6,102 nt of DNA from NCBI GenBank assembly GCA_023432995.1, contig JAEZES010000067.1:1-6102 (forward strand), in the 5' to 3' direction. Made by a program: the position numbers and the translations under genes. Below are positions 1 through 6,046 of this stretch, one piece after another. Every line of letters starts with the position of its first letter. Position 1 is the stretch's first letter. The notes beneath the pieces are model-generated. The model worked only from the letters and a program-made list of their open reading frames with translations, made no database searches and was not told the DNA's origin. The stretch is from Pseudomonadota bacterium (GTDB lineage: Bacteria > Pseudomonadota > Alphaproteobacteria > Sphingomonadales > Sphingomonadaceae).

Positions 1-674
1 ACCCCGAGCTGTTCTACGCCGGCAATCTCGACAAGGACGGCGAGATCATCCCCTACGGCAGCGAAGGGTGGAAGCTGGCCCAGGGCGCCGAACGCTTCCA
101 CGCCGACAGCTCGTTCCACGCGATGCCGACCCGGTGGTCGCTGCTGCTCGGCCACGAGACGCCGCCGCCCGAGGCCGGCGGCGACACGCTGTTCGCCGAC
201 TCGCGCGCGGCGTGGGACGATCTCCCGGCCGCAGCGCAGGCGCGGATCCGGCCGCTCTCCGGCGTGCACGACTTCTGGGAGGGCCGCCGCCGGGCCGGCC
301 TGACGGGCGAGATCACCCCCGAGATGCGCCGGATCATCCCGTTCCCACCCGTCGAGCACCCGCTGGTCCGCGCGGTGAACGGCCGCACGGCGCTCTACGT
401 CGGCGGGCACTGCATCGGTGTTGCCGGGATGGCTGCGGCCGAAGGCGCGGCGCTGGTCGAGGAGCTCTACCGCCACGCGACGCAGGATCGCTACGTCTAC
501 CGCCATCGCTGGTGCCGGTACGACCTGGTCATCTGGGACAACCGCTGCACGATGCACGCGGCGACGCCGCTGCTGTCGAACGCCCATCGCCGCGACATGC
601 GCCGCACGACGATCAACGAAAGCGGGCCCGAGACCAGCGCCTACGATGGGATGGGCCTCGGCGCCCCCGCCTGA
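1..674 (+). CDS. TauD/TfdA-family Fe(II)/2-oxoglutarate-dependent dioxygenase, 3' part (5' end outside window)
   Basis: The first complete codon is at 3; 223 residues are visible before the TGA at 672-674. The Fe(II) facial triad is present: H33-A-D35 in FHADSSF and the distal H185 in WDNRCTMHAATP. Arginines at +11 (R196) and +15 (R200) from the distal His match the 2-oxoglutarate-binding spacing known for TauD and TfdA. The GGDTLFADSRAAWDDLP stretch is the conserved segment after the HxD motif. The 152-residue distance from the first to the distal His is close to that in TfdA. Family members are about 280-300 aa, so roughly 65-80 N-terminal residues lie upstream. The family hydroxylates taurine, aryloxyacetates, alkyl sulfates and other acids, usually releasing the heteroatom group. 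The substrate here cannot be read from the sequence. The gene is convergent with the amidohydrolase operon and is probably unrelated to it. Confidence 0.93.
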   Translation, partial: PELFYAGNLDKDGEIIPYGSEGWKLAQGAERFHADSSFHAMPTRWSLLLGHETPPPEAGGDTLFADSRAAWDDLPAAAQARIRPLSGVHDFWEGRRRAGLTGEITPEMRRIIPFPPVEHPLVRAVNGRTALYVGGHCIGVAGMAAAEGAALVEELYRHATQDRYVYRHRWCRYDLVIWDNRCTMHAATPLLSNAHRRDMRRTTINESGPETSAYDGMGLGAPA

Positions 675-692
675 CGCTTCGGACGCCGAGCG
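675..692. terminator. Hairpin in the convergent junction, possible bidirectional terminator
   Basis: Only 27 bp separate the dioxygenase stop from the amidohydrolase stop. They contain an imperfect inverted repeat: CGCT (675-678) pairs with AGCG (689-692) and CGG (680-682) with CCG (686-688), with T679 bulged and a 3-nt loop. There is no T-tract on either side, so intrinsic termination is not proven. Position between two converging genes is the main argument. Confidence 0.3.
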
Positions 693-701
693 CGGCGGGG
701 A

Positions 702-2075
702 TCAGCGATCGTAGGCCTTCGGCAGGTCGCCTTCCGCGGGGGTGCGATAGCGCTCGCGCAGGCGGCTCTGGTGGCTGTCGAGCGGCTGCTCGACGCCGTC
801 GATGAACACCCGCAGCGGAGCCGAGCGCAAGTCGAGCGGGTCGCCGTCCCACAGCACGACATCGCCGAGCGCGCCTTCGCGCAGCACGCCCGCCCGGCCG
901 CCGAGACCGGCGATCTCGGCGGGCACCGAACTGATCGCCGCGAACGCTTCGCCCCAGGTCAGGCCCGAGGCGCCGGGCAGGCTGTTGAGCGCAACGAGGT
1001 TGCCCGCCTGCTGCGGCGCGTAACGCGGCTGGTTGTCGCCGTCGAAGCCACCGATCGCGACTTTGACCCCGGCGTCGACCATCCGGCCGACGTTCGACTG
1101 GGTCGAGCCGAGCTGCTCGAACCGCACCGGCAGGTCGATCAGGGGCTCGGTGATCACCGGCACGCCCGCGGCGGCGATCTCGCGCGCCACCAGCCAGCCC
1201 TCGGTCGCGCCGACGAGCACCAGCCGGAGCGCCGGGAATTCCTCGCGCAACGCCAGCACCGCGAGGATGTCGGAGGCGCGATGGACCTTGACGTAGAGCG
1301 GCTGGGCGCCGGCGGCGACCGGGATCAGCGCGGCGGCGTCGAATCGGGTCAGCAGCACGTCGTCGCCGCGCTCGGCGGCGCTTTCGACCAACCTCAGATC
1401 GATCGGGATGTCGTCGCCGGTATCGACGCGGCGCGCCGGGGCGTTGGCGGTCAGCGCCCCGCGCTCGTCGTAGCTCTTCGCTTCGCGCAGCGCGTTGCGG
1501 AACAGCGCGTGCGCGGCGACCCGGCTGCCGCCGGCGATCGCACCGCCTTCCTCGGCCAGCGTGACCAGCTGGAACGCGCGCGGGCGCATGATCGCGTCGC
1601 GGTCGGCGCCAAGGTCGATCAGCGCGCCCTGCCCGGCGAAGATCGAGCCGCCCGGGAAGCCGGCCACGCTCGCGCGGGTGACCCCCCCTGCGCGGCTGAC
1701 TTTGACATGCTCGGACGCCGGGTTGATCGCCGGCGCGACATCGAGCGCGGCGCCGAACGGTGAGCCGCCGGCCTCGGTGTCGTTGCTTCCGTCGACCGCC
1801 TCCACGTCCCACAGCCCGAGGTCGGTCAGCGCCGCGAACAGCCCCGGCGTGACCCAGCGCCCGCGGGCGTCGATCGTCTCGATCCCGGCGGGAACCGGCA
1901 CCCCGGCGCCGGCCGCGGCGATGCGTCCGCCGCGCACGACCACGGTGCCACGCTCGATCGGCTCGCTGCCGTCGCCGAGCACCAGTGTGGCCCCGGTGAT
2001 CGCGAAATCCTGCGCCGCGAGCGGTGCGGCCACCAGCGCAGCCGCTGCCGCGGCGAGCAGCGCCGCGCGCCTCAC
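702..2075 (-). CDS. Exported amidohydrolase-superfamily protein lacking the metal ligands (probable pseudoenzyme)
   Basis: 457 aa, starting at GTG (2073-2075) and ending at TGA (702-704). The GTG start is supported by a GAGGGAG Shine-Dalgarno 7 nt upstream, by the 4-nt GTGA overlap with the preceding gene, and because it begins a good Sec signal peptide (RR, then a Leu/Ala-rich core, cleavage likely near AAQ-D, residues 20-23). Residues 24-80 show the amidohydrolase composite-domain entry (ITGATLVLGDG, then GRWVTPGL). The C-terminal return is GDVVLWDGDPLDL (404-416). Without gaps, its PGLFAALTDLG aligns with PGVIDVHSHLG of the upstream paralogue, so the HxH motif is L83-T-D85. Later ligand positions read K263, G289 and F344 in place of His, His and Asp. 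The frame is intact over the full length, arguing against simple decay. Likely periplasmic. Role unknown: it may be a non-catalytic partner of the lipoprotein paralogue or use a different site. Confidence 0.9.
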   Translation of the reverse strand: MRRAALLAAAAAALVAAPLAAQDFAITGATLVLGDGSEPIERGTVVVRGGRIAAAGAGVPVPAGIETIDARGRWVTPGLFAALTDLGLWDVEAVDGSNDTEAGGSPFGAALDVAPAINPASEHVKVSRAGGVTRASVAGFPGGSIFAGQGALIDLGADRDAIMRPRAFQLVTLAEEGGAIAGGSRVAAHALFRNALREAKSYDERGALTANAPARRVDTGDDIPIDLRLVESAAERGDDVLLTRFDAAALIPVAAGAQPLYVKVHRASDILAVLALREEFPALRLVLVGATEGWLVAREIAAAGVPVITEPLIDLPVRFEQLGSTQSNVGRMVDAGVKVAIGGFDGDNQPRYAPQQAGNLVALNSLPGASGLTWGEAFAAISSVPAEIAGLGGRAGVLREGALGDVVLWDGDPLDLRSAPLRVFIDGVEQPLDSHQSRLRERYRTPAEGDLPKAYDR

Positions 2076-3433
2076 TTGACGTCTCCCTCGCCCGGCTGCC
2101 CGAGCTCGAAGTCGCTGACCGGCCGCCGCGCCGGGTCGAGCGCGTCGTACAGCAGGGCGCCGTCGATCCACACTTTCTCGGGCCGGGTATAGACCGACAG
2201 CGGATCGCCGTTCCACAGCACGACGTCGGCCATCTTGCCCGGCTCGAGGCTGCCGGTGAGCTCGTCGATGCCCATTGCCTTCGCCGCGTTGAGGGTGAAC
2301 CAGCCGATCACCTGGGCATCGGGAATGTCGATGCCCATCCGCCGCCCGGCCGCCTGGGCCTTGGCCGCGTCCTGGTTGAGGCGCTGGATGCCGTTCTCGT
2401 CGTCGGAGTGGATCACCACGCAGGCGCCGGCGTTGTGGATCAGCGCGGCGTTTTCGGGAATGCCGTCGTAGGCTTCCATCTTGAAACCGTACCAGTCGGC
2501 CCACACCGCCGAGCAGACCCCGGCCTCGCGCAGCAGGTCGGCGATCTTGTACGCCTCGACCGCGTGGTGGAACGCGGTCACGCGGTAGCCCATCTCCTTC
2601 GCCATATCGAGCACGAGGGCCATCTCGTCGGCGCGGTAGCAGTGGTTGTGGACCAGGATCTCGCCGTCGAGCACGCCGGCCAGCGTCTCGTTGCCGAGGT
2701 CGCGCTTGTCGCGTTCGCCGTCGGCGTACGCGCGCGCCTCGAGCCACGCACGGCGGTTGACCGCGAAGTTGCCCATCCGCGTCGACGGGGCCTGCCCCTT
2801 CTCGCCGTAGACCCGTTTGGGATTCTCGCCGCAGGCCATCTTGAGCCCGTACGGCGCACCGGGAAACTTCATCTGCTGCACCGTGCGCCCCGGCACGTTC
2901 CTGAGCGTGACCGATCGTCCGCCCATCAGGTTGGCCGAGCCCGGCAGGATCTGCAGCGTGGTCACCCCGCCGTTGGCGAGCGCGCGAGTGAAGCCCGGGT
3001 CCTGCGGCCACACCGAATGCTCGGCCCAGACCTGCGGCGTGATCGGGTCGCTCATCTCGTTGCCGTCCTCGTGCGCCGCGACCGACGGGGTCGGATAGTC
3101 GCCGAGGTGCGAGTGGACGTCGATCACGCCGGGCGTGACGAACTTGCCGCGTCCGTCGATGCGCGCGTAGTCCTCGGGGATCGCAAGGTCCGCCCCGCCG
3201 ACCGCGACGAGCTTGCCGTCGGCGAACAGCACCGTGCCGTTGTCGATCCGCCTGCCCGCGCCGTCGTAGACGGTTGCCCCGACCAACGCGGTCGGCACAC
3301 CGGGATAGGCGCGATAGGTCGAGGGGTAGGGGTCGGCGATCGCAGCGGACCCGCCCGAGCTCGAGCTGCCTGTCGTGGTACACGCGGCGAGGCCTGCCAC
3401 GAGCGCGAGCGCGAACGCTGCCGAGCCCCTCAT
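2072..3433 (-). CDS. Amidohydrolase-superfamily lipoprotein with intact metal-binding motifs (candidate dipeptidase/imidazolonepropionase-like)
   Basis: 453 aa from ATG (3431-3433) to TGA (2072-2074). The N-terminus is a lipoprotein signal: MRGS, hydrophobic Ala/Leu core, lipobox LAAC with Cys18, then a flexible Thr/Ser/Gly tether to about residue 31. Thr, not Asp, follows the Cys, which fits outer-membrane sorting. The metallohydrolase motifs are GKFVTPGVIDVHSHLG (H107, H109), a GLKMACGENPKRVYG block with K198 as candidate carboxylated Lys, VHNHCYRADE (H262/H264), AFHHAVEAYKIA (H289/H290) and IHSDDEN (D344). The C-terminus carries LEPGKMADVVLWNGDPL, the usual strand completing the composite domain. 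Such enzymes hydrolyse cyclic amides, or dipeptides in the Caulobacter Xaa-Arg dipeptidase group. Its place directly after a POT peptide transporter (17-bp gap) favours a peptide or peptide-like substrate, which is inference. A purine-rich GAGGGGG precedes the ATG closely. Confidence 0.93.
   Translation of the reverse strand: MRGSAAFALALVAGLAACTTTGSSSSGGSAAIADPYPSTYRAYPGVPTALVGATVYDGAGRRIDNGTVLFADGKLVAVGGADLAIPEDYARIDGRGKFVTPGVIDVHSHLGDYPTPSVAAHEDGNEMSDPITPQVWAEHSVWPQDPGFTRALANGGVTTLQILPGSANLMGGRSVTLRNVPGRTVQQMKFPGAPYGLKMACGENPKRVYGEKGQAPSTRMGNFAVNRRAWLEARAYADGERDKRDLGNETLAGVLDGEILVHNHCYRADEMALVLDMAKEMGYRVTAFHHAVEAYKIADLLREAGVCSAVWADWYGFKMEAYDGIPENAALIHNAGACVVIHSDDENGIQRLNQDAAKAQAAGRRMGIDIPDAQVIGWFTLNAAKAMGIDELTGSLEPGKMADVVLWNGDPLSVYTRPEKVWIDGALLYDALDPARRPVSDFELGQPGEGDVK
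2083..2089 (-). promoter_or_regulatory. Ribosome binding site deciding the GTG start of the second amidohydrolase
   Basis: On the minus strand GAGGGAG lies 7 nt before the GTG at 2073-2075. It sits inside the last codons of the upstream amidohydrolase gene, and the start codon overlaps that gene's TGA as GTGA. This arrangement indicates translational coupling of the two paralogues. Confidence 0.65.
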
Positions 3434-3450
3434 GCCCCCTCGCCCCGTCC

Positions 3451-5091
3451 TTAGGACGCGGTGCGCCCGGACGGGTGCATGCCGCCTTCCTGCGCCTCGA
3501 GGCCGGCTTGGGCGCTGCCCTCGAGATCGGGCGGCCCGTCCTCGCGGTCCCTCAGCGTATCGAGGTGCATCCAGCGCTTGACGATCGGGCTCAGCGCCAG
3601 GACCACCACGCCGACGCCGATCGCGACCCAGCCGATCTGGTTGTAGATCGTCAGCACCGCGTCCTTGGTCATGTCGCCGCTTTCGCCGCCGGTCGCCTCG
3701 CCGATCTTGCCGGCGACGAAGTTGCCGACCGCCGACATGTAGAACCACGCGCCCATGACGAGGCTGGCCATGTAGGTCGGCGCGAGCCGGTTCATCGCCG
3801 AGAGCCCGACCGGCGAGAGGCACAGCTCGCCGGTGGTGTGCAAGAGGTAGATCAGGAACACGAAGATCACCGGCGTCATCGCCGCGGCGCCGACCGTGTT
3901 GGCGCCCCACACGAAGACCAGGAAGCCGAGACCGACCTGGAGCAGCGCGAGCGAGAACTTGGCCGGGGCCGACGGCTCGAGCCCCTTGCGCCCGAGCAGC
4001 GCCCACAGCGCGGCGAAGACCGGCGCGAACAGGATGATGTAGATCGAATTGATAGACTGGAAGATGCTCGCCGGCACGTCGCCGCGGTCGACGTAGCGGT
4101 CGGTGTAGAGATTGAGCGAGCCGCCGGCCTGCTCGAACAGGCCCCAGAACAGCGGATTGAGCGCGATCAGGAACAGGATCGCGAATATCCGCTCGCGCGG
4201 TTCCTTGGGCAGTTTGAAGGCCTGAAATAGCACCCAACCGAGCAGCGCCACGCCCGCGACGATCAGCAGCGTCTGGATCACGTCGACGTACTGGACCAGC
4301 GCCCACATCACCGCGACGGCGGCGAGGCCCGTGCCGTAGAGGACGAACTCGGTCGCCTTGGTCAGCGGTACGGGCGGCTCGCCGGCGCCGCGCAGTGCCT
4401 TCTTGCCGAGCACGAACACCACCAGCCCGGCGAGCATGCCGATGCCGGCGAGTCCGAAGCCGTAAGCCCAGCCGATGGTTTGCCCGAGGTACCCAGCGAG
4501 GATCACGCCGAACGCGGCGCCCGCGTTGATGCCCATGTAGAAGATCGTGTAGGCCGCATCGCGGCGGATGTCGGTCAGCCGGTAGAGCTGGCCGACCATG
4601 ACCGAGATGTTGGCCTTGAGGAAGCCCGAGCCGACGATGATCAGCGCCAGCGCGAGCCAGAACACGTTGATCGTCGGATCGTCCTGCCCGCCGACGCCTT
4701 CCACCGCCATGAAGCTGTGGCCGAGCACGAGCAGCACACCGCCGAACAGCACCGCCTTGCGCTGGCCGAGGTAGCGGTCGGCGAGATAGCCGCCGAGCAC
4801 CGGCGTGATGTAGACCAGCGCGGTATAGGCGCCGTAGATCAGGGTCGACGAGCCGTCGCTGAAGAGCCAGTGCTGGGTCAGGTAGAAGATCAGCAGCGCG
4901 CGCATGCCGTAGTAGGAGAAGCGCTCCCACATCTCGGCAAAGAACAGCATGTAGAGGCCCTTGGGGTGGCCGAGGAACTCCGGCTTGCGCGATGCGGCGA
5001 TCAGGCCGCCGATGGCGAGAAACGCGGCGAGGACCACCAGCGCGATGGCGGCAATCCAGTCGCCCTCGTTCCACAGAGCCATGTCTTTCAT
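3451..5091 (-). CDS. POT/PTR2-family proton-coupled oligopeptide transporter (peptide MFS transporter)
   Basis: 546 aa, ATG at 5089-5091, TAA at 3451-3453. Inner-membrane symporter that imports di/tripeptides with protons. Diagnostic motifs: the ExxERF proton-coupling motif in FFAEMWERFSYYGMRALL (E53, E56, R57); the PTR2 signature GGYLADRYLGQRKAVLFGG (100-118); GFLKANIS (K159); the second signature FYMGINAGAAFG (184-195); the TM7 FEQAGGSLNLYTDR block (E320); and GELCLSPVGLSAMNRL in TM10 (E422). Length is in the normal range of 480-550. An extra hydrophobic helix (about residues 12-33) precedes the helix carrying ExxERF, which is normally TM1. The C-terminal 35 residues form a charged cytoplasmic tail. 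A second ATG at 5080-5082 would shorten it by three residues; the upstream one has GGGAA 8 nt before it, so it is preferred. First gene of the operon with the two amidohydrolases. Confidence 0.95.
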   Translation of the reverse strand: MKDMALWNEGDWIAAIALVVLAAFLAIGGLIAASRKPEFLGHPKGLYMLFFAEMWERFSYYGMRALLIFYLTQHWLFSDGSSTLIYGAYTALVYITPVLGGYLADRYLGQRKAVLFGGVLLVLGHSFMAVEGVGGQDDPTINVFWLALALIIVGSGFLKANISVMVGQLYRLTDIRRDAAYTIFYMGINAGAAFGVILAGYLGQTIGWAYGFGLAGIGMLAGLVVFVLGKKALRGAGEPPVPLTKATEFVLYGTGLAAVAVMWALVQYVDVIQTLLIVAGVALLGWVLFQAFKLPKEPRERIFAILFLIALNPLFWGLFEQAGGSLNLYTDRYVDRGDVPASIFQSINSIYIILFAPVFAALWALLGRKGLEPSAPAKFSLALLQVGLGFLVFVWGANTVGAAAMTPVIFVFLIYLLHTTGELCLSPVGLSAMNRLAPTYMASLVMGAWFYMSAVGNFVAGKIGEATGGESGDMTKDAVLTIYNQIGWVAIGVGVVVLALSPIVKRWMHLDTLRDREDGPPDLEGSAQAGLEAQEGGMHPSGRTAS

Positions 5092-5253
5092 GCAGCGCGT
5101 TCCCGGATTGTCGTTGGGCGGGCCTCGAGCGAAGGCGAAGGGCGCAACCTAGCGGATGTTTCGGGCATGTGAAGCGTGTTTCGTTGCAGCGGAAACCGCC
5201 GTTTGGGCGACGCGGGCTTGCCTGCCGCGCTGTATTATGGCACTGCATCACTG
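5092..5253. promoter_or_regulatory. Divergent promoter/operator region between the peptide-transporter operon and the GntR gene
   Basis: 162 bp without a gene. Near the GntR start, TATTAT (5233-5238, +) resembles a -10 box with no good -35. On the opposite strand CATAAT (5235-5240) is a -10-like box with TTGTCG (5259-5264) 18 bp upstream, so two divergent promoters may overlap. A second candidate for the operon is TTCACA (5168-5173, minus) with TAGGTT (5146-5151) at 16 bp. Between these lie TGTTTCG at 5157-5163 and 5177-5183 (20 bp apart) and an inverted GAAAC at 5192-5196. These are candidate operator sites for the divergent regulator; none is proven. Confidence 0.45.
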
Positions 5254-5592
5254 ATGAGCGACAACCGTCCCGTCTACCTGCGTCTGCGCGAACAAATCGC
5301 CGCCGCCATCATCGAAGGGCGCTATCGGGAAGGCGACATGCTCCCCTCGGTGCGGGCGTTTGCCGCCGAGCAGGGGGCCAACCCTCTGACCGTGGCCAAG
5401 GCCTACCAGCAGTTCCAGGCCGACGGCCTGATCCGCGTCCAGCGCGGAGTCGGGATGTTCGTCGGCGAGGGCGCGGCCGAACGGCTGCGCGCGGCCGAGC
5501 GGGCCAATTTTCTCGACCAGGAATGGCCGCAGATCCGCGAGCGCATGGCGCGGCTCGGGATCGAGCCGGCGGACGTGCTCGACGAGGCGTGA
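5254..5592 (+). CDS. GntR-family transcriptional regulator, short YtrA-like type
   Basis: 112 aa from ATG 5254 to TGA 5590-5592. Residues 6-70 are a GntR winged helix-turn-helix: PVYLRLREQIAAAIIEGRY, then EGDMLPSVRAFAAEQGANP, the recognition helix LTVAKAYQQFQADGLI, and a beta-wing VQRGVGMFV. Only about 40 residues follow, a helical tail (ERLRAAERANFLDQEW, IRERMARLGIEP) and no effector-binding FCD, UTRA or aminotransferase domain, which is the hallmark of the YtrA subgroup. The start at 5254 is chosen because the family begins with a few residues before PxYxQL/PVYLRL. The in-frame GTG at 5176 would add 26 unlike residues. No Shine-Dalgarno precedes the ATG. Probable autoregulator and controller of the divergent transporter operon; the ligand is unknown. 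Confidence 0.92.
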   Translation: MSDNRPVYLRLREQIAAAIIEGRYREGDMLPSVRAFAAEQGANPLTVAKAYQQFQADGLIRVQRGVGMFVGEGAAERLRAAERANFLDQEWPQIRERMARLGIEPADVLDEA

Positions 5593-5720
5593 ACGCTTGC
5601 GGCCGGGCGTCCGGGAATTTCAACATTTGTTGGGCACCCGATTGCGCGGCGGCGGGCTCTCTGCCAGATTGCCGTCGGGGGTCGTAACTGCCACTGTTTC
5701 GTGCAGGACGGCTTGAGAGG

Positions 5721-5736
5721 CTCGCCGGTTGGCGAG
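5721..5736 (+). promoter_or_regulatory. Perfect hairpin in the ihfB leader next to the ribosome site
   Basis: CTCGCC (5721-5726), loop GGTT, GGCGAG (5731-5736): a 6-bp all-Watson-Crick stem ending three bases before the AAAGGGG ribosome site. No T-tract follows, so it is not a classical terminator. It may stabilise the mRNA or influence initiation; function is inferred only from position. Confidence 0.4.
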
Positions 5737-5738
5737 AG

Positions 5739-5745
5739 AAAGGGG
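5739..5745 (+). promoter_or_regulatory. Ribosome binding site of ihfB, decides the ATG start
   Basis: AAAGGGG lies 5 nt before ATG 5751. A GTG at 5745 in the same frame overlaps this site and would add two residues (Met-Ser), so the ATG giving MIRSELLQ, the usual IHF beta N-terminus, is preferred. Confidence 0.7.
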
Positions 5746-5750
5746 TGTCG

Positions 5751-6032
5751 ATGATCAGATCCGAACTCCTGCAGGCACTGGCTGCCGAAAATCCCGATCT
5801 CCGGCCCGATGAGGTCGAGCAGGTGGTCGACATCTTCTTCGACGAGATCGCCGCCCGCCTGGCCGAAGGCGGACGAGTCGAGCTGCGCGGCTTCGGCACG
5901 TTCTCGACGCGCCTGCGCGACGCCCGCACCGGTCGCAACCCGCGAACCGGCGCCCCGGTCGACGTGCCCTCGAAGCGGGTACCCTACTTCAAACCCGGCA
6001 AGGAGATGCGCGAGCGGCTCAACGCCCTGTGA
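5751..6032 (+). CDS. ihfB: Integration host factor subunit beta
   Basis: 93 aa, ATG 5751 to TGA 6030-6032; E. coli IHF beta is 94 aa. The protein is half of the IHF heterodimer, a nucleoid DNA-bending protein used in recombination, replication and transcription. Sequence marks: N-terminal helices MIRSELLQALAAENPDL and DEVEQVVDIFFDEIAARL (dimer core); the RGFGTFSTR strand (46-54); and the DNA-binding arm GRNPRTG (61-67), with P64 at the position of the intercalating proline of E. coli IHF beta. The C-terminal VPYFKPGKEMRERLN is typical of beta rather than alpha or HU. The partner gene ihfA is not in the window. It follows the GntR gene on the same strand after 158 bp, so it is probably transcribed from its own promoter. 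Confidence 0.95.
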   Translation: MIRSELLQALAAENPDLRPDEVEQVVDIFFDEIAARLAEGGRVELRGFGTFSTRLRDARTGRNPRTGAPVDVPSKRVPYFKPGKEMRERLNAL

Positions 6033-6046
6033 GCTGAGCCTCGCGG

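Larger units (their letters stand above)
5593..5750 (+). other. Non-coding leader region between the GntR gene and ihfB
   Basis: 158 bp with no convincing gene. It holds a locally AT-richer stretch (about 5615-5632) with the 12-bp palindrome CAACATTTGTTG at 5621-5632, then a GC-rich part, the hairpin at 5721-5736 and the ihfB ribosome site. I find no clear -35/-10 pair; TTGCGG (5597-5602) with CAACAT (5621-5626) at 18 bp is a weak possibility. The ihfB promoter most likely lies here. Confidence 0.4.

Noticed and set aside
613..1812. Minus-strand frame of 399 codons over the dioxygenase end and second amidohydrolase
   Set aside because: Arg-rich shadow frame with no recognisable motif, conflicting with two well-supported genes.
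702..3383. Continuous minus-strand frame that would make an 893-residue fusion of the second amidohydrolase
   Set aside because: The upstream half is an out-of-frame reading of the lipoprotein amidohydrolase gene; the true start is the GTG at 2075 with ribosome site and signal peptide.
2024..3454. Long plus-strand open frame (476 codons) opposite the lipoprotein amidohydrolase
   Set aside because: It is antisense to a gene with clear family motifs, its translation is rich in Arg/His/Val/Asp typical of GC-rich mirror frames, and it shows no domain.
3274..4230. Plus-strand frame of 318 codons, and a similar one at 4480-5172
   Set aside because: Both are antisense to the POT transporter gene, full of His/Asp/Arg/Glu strings typical of mirrored membrane-protein codons.
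2072..5251. Continuous minus-strand frame that would make a 1059-residue transporter-hydrolase fusion
   Set aside because: The part before residue M at 3433 is an out-of-frame reading of the POT gene; the transporter is encoded in another frame and ends with TAA at 3451.
5589..5687. Possible 32-residue Cys-rich peptide starting at a GTG overlapping the GntR stop
   Set aside because: The overlap is suggestive, but there is no properly spaced ribosome site, no conserved motif, and the region is better explained as the ihfB upstream region.
5309..5938. Minus-strand frames over the GntR and ihfB genes (also 5403-6077)
   Set aside because: They are antisense shadows of two genes with clear family signatures and contain no domain.
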